In this document: positions 5,612 to 7,078 of the stretch, piece after piece
Position numbering within the stretch: position 1 is the first letter of the stretch
Layout of the letters: every line of letters begins with the position of its first letter
Origin: Xanthobacteraceae bacterium
GTDB taxonomy: Bacteria; Pseudomonadota; Alphaproteobacteria; Rhizobiales; Xanthobacteraceae
Assembly: GCA_025929595.1 (NCBI GenBank)
Contig: JAICQA010000137.1
Location: 1 to 7,078, forward strand
Direction of reading: 5' to 3'
Length of the DNA stretch: 7,078 nt
The notes under the pieces: model-generated
The model's input: the letters and a program-made list of their open reading frames with translations, nothing else
The model's database searches: none
Told to the model about the DNA's origin: nothing
Translations under genes and position numbers: made by a program

Positions 5612-5713
5612 ATGCAGACCGAAACCAAGGCAGGCAATATGTCCACCATCCTGTGGACCTGTGGCGCGCTCGCGATCGTGGTCGTGATCGCGATCTACAT
5701 GGGCATGGGCTGA
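5612..5713 (+). CDS. Small single-pass membrane protein, 33 residues, unrecognised
   Basis: The frame runs from ATG 5612 to TGA 5711-5713. The first ten residues are polar (MQTETKAGNM). Residues 13-30 (ILWTCGALAIVVVIAIYM) are a continuous hydrophobic span long enough for one membrane helix, ending GMG. There is one cysteine, C17, near the start of the helix. The N-terminus carries K6 and E4 and there is no basic C-terminal anchor, so orientation is unclear. A consensus Shine-Dalgarno, a TATAAT promoter, an operator-like dyad, two leader hairpins and a terminator surround it, so the gene looks real despite its size. An internal ATG at 5639 would give 24 residues but has a much poorer ribosome site. 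I do not recognise the family. Proteins of this type often act as accessory subunits or regulators of larger membrane complexes, which is only a guess here. Confidence 0.72.
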   Translation: MQTETKAGNMSTILWTCGALAIVVVIAIYMGMG

Positions 5714-5743
5714 CGGATTTCGGGGACCGCATTGATGGCATTC

Positions 5744-5776
5744 GGCGGGCGGCGGGACGGCCGCCCGTCTCGTTTT
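5744..5776 (+). terminator. Intrinsic terminator of the small-protein gene
   Basis: GGGCGGC (5747-5753) and GCCGCCC (5760-5766) form a perfect 7-bp stem with a 6-base loop. Three more pairs (one G-U) extend it to 5744 and 5769. TCGTTTT follows (5770-5776). The T run is short but the stem is very strong. It lies 30 bases after the small gene's stop and just before the end of the convergent gene. Confidence 0.6.
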
Positions 5777-5783
5777 CCGGGGC

Positions 5784-6035
5784 TCAGGCGTGCTCGACGT
5801 GCTTTGCGCGGGTCGAGGCCTCATGGAAGAAGGCGCTGACGATCAGACGCTGAAACTCAGGCCGGTATTCCGTCGGATCGACCGGCAGCCGTTCGAGATT
5901 GCCGGGATCGGCCAGGAACTGGTCGAGCGTCTCGTTGTCGATGAACGGAAGACTCGCGAAATAGTCGGGCTCGCCGCGCACCCGACGCGGGCGGGCAGGC
6001 GGGAACTTCCGTCGCTTCTTCCAGATGCGAAACAT
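5784..6035 (-). CDS. Hypothetical basic protein, 83 residues, unrecognised
   Basis: A short soluble protein with no signal peptide or membrane helix. Its N-terminus is strongly basic (FRIWKKRRKFPPARPRRVRG, residues 2-21). After that comes an ordinary globular-looking part with YFASLPFIDNETLDQFL (25-41), LERLPVDPTEYRPEFQRL (47-64) and a closing segment rich in His, Glu and Ala. The ATG at 6035 was chosen because AGGAG sits 8 bases before it on the minus strand. The frame could be extended to a TTG at 6095, but without a ribosome site. The basic arm could bind nucleic acid or acidic lipid, but this is only a hint. It is convergent with the 33-residue protein gene and divergent from the rhodanese gene. 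I do not recognise a family, and similar small hypothetical proteins are common in this bacterial group. Confidence 0.72.
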   Translation of the reverse strand: MFRIWKKRRKFPPARPRRVRGEPDYFASLPFIDNETLDQFLADPGNLERLPVDPTEYRPEFQRLIVSAFFHEASTRAKHVEHA

Positions 6036-6193
6036 CACGCAACTCCTACGCCGTACGCATCCCCCCTCGCGCGGGTCGCTCTCCGCACTCCCCAAAAGCG
6101 AATCGAAACAAGAGTGGGGACGAAATTAGGGCGCTCGCGGGACAACAATGTTACGGTCGGAGGTGTTCGCCTCTCGTCGGGGCAAGCAAAATC

Positions 6194-6198
6194 AAGGG
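6194..6198 (+). promoter_or_regulatory. Ribosome binding site deciding the rhodanese start
   Basis: AAGGG lies 8 bases before the ATG at 6207. It fixes the start at the beginning of the recognisable protein rather than at any upstream in-frame codon. Confidence 0.5.
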
Positions 6199-6206
6199 TT
6201 TTACGG

Positions 6207-6608
6207 ATGGCTCAAAATATTACCGTCACCGTGAAGCAGATGGTCGATGCGGCCTATGATGAGATCGAGACGATCCCGGTCGCCGATGCCATTCCGCTGC
6301 ATGGCCGCGACGATACCGTGCTCGTGGACATTCGCGACGTGCGCGAGCTGAAACGCGACGGGCGCGTGCCGGGCGCCGTTCACTGTCCGCGCGACATGCT
6401 GGAGTTCTGGATCGATCCGGCATCGCCCTATTTCAAGCCGGTGTTCGGCGAGGACAAGAAATTCGTCTTCTTCTGCGCGGGCGGCCAGCGATCGGCGCTC
6501 GCAGCACAGACCGCGCAGGACATGGGATTGAAGCCGGTCGCGCATATCCGCGAAGGATTTCGCGGCTGGAAGCAAGCCGGCGGGCCGGTGGAGCAGAGTA
6601 GCAAGTAG
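6207..6608 (+). CDS. Single-domain rhodanese-like sulfurtransferase
   Basis: A 133-residue cytosolic protein made of one rhodanese domain. Such enzymes carry a sulfane sulfur on an active-site cysteine and pass it to cyanide, thiols or protein partners. Key segments are VLVDIRDVREL (38-48), GRVPGAVHCPRDMLEFWID (52-70, the classic G-x-I-P-G-A-x-H motif with Val for Ile), FVFFCAGGQRSALAA (86-100) and the closing EGFRGWKQAGGPVE (116-129). The active-site loop begins with C90 and runs CAGGQRS, so the catalytic cysteine is kept. The frame is open upstream to 5790, but that part overlaps the opposite-strand gene and has no family character. It stands alone, divergent from the 83-residue gene across 171 bp in which I found no convincing promoter. 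The natural sulfur acceptor is unknown. Confidence 0.92.
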   Translation: MAQNITVTVKQMVDAAYDEIETIPVADAIPLHGRDDTVLVDIRDVRELKRDGRVPGAVHCPRDMLEFWIDPASPYFKPVFGEDKKFVFFCAGGQRSALAAQTAQDMGLKPVAHIREGFRGWKQAGGPVEQSSK

Positions 6609-6630
6609 ATTGCCGCTCCCAAGATTCTCT

Positions 6631-6726
6631 CATGGCCGGGCTTTGACCCGGCCATCCAGCAAATAATTCTGGATCACCGCGTCTCGTCGCGGTCGGCTGT
6701 CGCCTCGCGCGCCGGCCCGGTGATGA
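6631..6726. repeat. REP-like composite palindromic element
   Basis: The element lies 23 bases after the rhodanese stop. ATGGCCGGG (6632-6640) and CCCGGCCAT (6647-6655) form a perfect 9-bp stem with a 6-base loop. Next come CCAG/CTGG (6656-6659 and 6669-6672), ACCGCG/CGCGGT (6676-6681 and 6688-6693) and an enclosing ATCACCG/CGGTGAT pair (6673-6679 and 6718-6724). From memory, ATGGCCGGG-type palindromes are frequent between genes in Bradyrhizobium and Rhodopseudomonas. The first stem may also end rhodanese transcription, though no T run follows. No open frame is seen here. Confidence 0.6.
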
Positions 6727-6753
6727 GGGAATCAATTCGGATGATTTAGCGCA

Positions 6754-6773
6754 TCACAAATCGGCGTTTGTGA
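6754..6773. repeat. Perfect 7-bp inverted repeat in the gap before the right-edge gene
   Basis: TCACAAA (6754-6760) and TTTGTGA (6767-6773) flank a TCGGCG loop. Neither strand has a T run after the stem, so it is not a typical intrinsic terminator. It lies 31 bases beyond the stop of the minus-strand gene ending at 6805 and could help end or protect that transcript. Confidence 0.4.
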
Positions 6774-6804
6774 ATCACCGGCGGGCATGGCCGGCTGCGG
6801 TTGC

Positions 6805-7078
6805 TCACGCGCCGCAGGAGAGGGTGAGGCGCTTGCCCTTGGTGACATTCATATGGGTCTTGATGGTCCGGCGGGCCGAATGTTTCGCGGGCACCGCTTC
6901 GAAATTCTCCAGCGCCTCCGCATAATGCCTGCAGGCCGCGGCGATATTTTCCTCATGGTCCTCAACGTCGCCGAAGCAGACCGCGACCGTCGCGCTGATG
7001 AAAGGGTCCTTGCTCTTTTCCTCGATCGCCTGCGCCTTCTCGCAATCCTCGCGCGCCGCCTCGGTGTCGTTGCCGTGG
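6805..7078 (-). CDS. Hypothetical protein, C-terminal part (partial, runs off the right edge)
   Basis: An open frame on the minus strand enters from the right edge and ends at TGA 6807-6805, giving about 90 C-terminal codons with no start in the window. Third positions are strongly G/C, as in the neighbours, which supports real coding. Readable segments include EDCEKAQAIEEKSKDPFISA, VAVCFGDVEDHEENIAAACR, HYAEALENFEAVPAKH and the end KGKRLTLSCGA. The four cysteines, including one three residues from the end, suggest disulfides in an exported protein, but any signal peptide would lie outside the window. Helical, acidic and alanine-rich stretches could recall helical-repeat proteins, but no repeat motif is clear. 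I do not recognise the family. The rhodanese gene converges on it across the REP-like region. Confidence 0.72.
   Translation of the reverse strand, partial: HGNDTEAAREDCEKAQAIEEKSKDPFISATVAVCFGDVEDHEENIAAACRHYAEALENFEAVPAKHSARRTIKTHMNVTKGKRLTLSCGA

Noticed and set aside
5790..6206. N-terminal extension of the rhodanese frame
   Set aside because: The extension overlaps the opposite-strand 83-residue gene, has no domain character, and the ATG at 6207 has AAGGG at good spacing and yields a full rhodanese domain.
6036..6206. Divergent promoters between the 83-residue gene and the rhodanese
   Set aside because: Promoters must be near, but no -35/-10 pair with acceptable match and spacing was seen on either strand.
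6148..6234. 28-codon frame from ATG 6148 overlapping the rhodanese start
   Set aside because: There is no ribosome site, the product is featureless, and it overlaps a clear gene in another frame.

Overview
The window comes from a high-GC bacterial chromosome. The genes use G or C at most third codon positions, and the protein families point to an alphaproteobacterium of the Hyphomicrobiales, with a Bradyrhizobium/Rhodopseudomonas-like relative most likely. That assignment rests on a LivH/LivM importer, a cyclase with the GAF-like N-terminus familiar from that group, and an ATGGCCGGG/CCCGGCCAT palindromic repeat between genes. It is inference; no marker gene is present.

Layout, left to right. 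Positions 1-1248 (+) hold the tail of livH and the complete livM, two membrane permeases of a branched-chain amino acid type ABC importer. Facing them, 1303-3266 (-) is a two-gene unit with an alpha/beta hydrolase first and a class III adenylate cyclase second, joined by a 4-base ATGA overlap. A 76-bp divergent gap leads to a secreted LprI/DUF1311 protein at 3343-3831 (+). Next come an RraA/HMG-aldolase-like lyase (3880-4602, +) and an aldo/keto reductase (4623-5441, +), 20 bp apart and probably one operon. A candidate promoter for this pair lies inside a short inverted repeat at the end of the LprI gene.

Positions 5478-5776 form a compact, self-contained transcription unit: a 22-bp operator-like dyad, a near-consensus sigma70 promoter with a 17-bp spacer, two strong leader hairpins, a consensus Shine-Dalgarno, a 33-residue single-pass membrane protein, and a GC-rich terminator. 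Its gene is short enough to be missed by routine gene calling, and it is the most attractive candidate here for something undescribed.

The right part holds an unrecognised 83-residue basic protein (5784-6035, -), a single-domain rhodanese (6207-6608, +), a non-coding stretch with REP-like palindromes (about 6631-6774), and the C-terminal part of an unrecognised cysteine-containing protein that runs off the right edge (6805-7078, -). No tRNA, rRNA, CRISPR array, transposase, integrase or phage gene was seen. Most genes look like ordinary chromosomal housekeeping or accessory metabolism.
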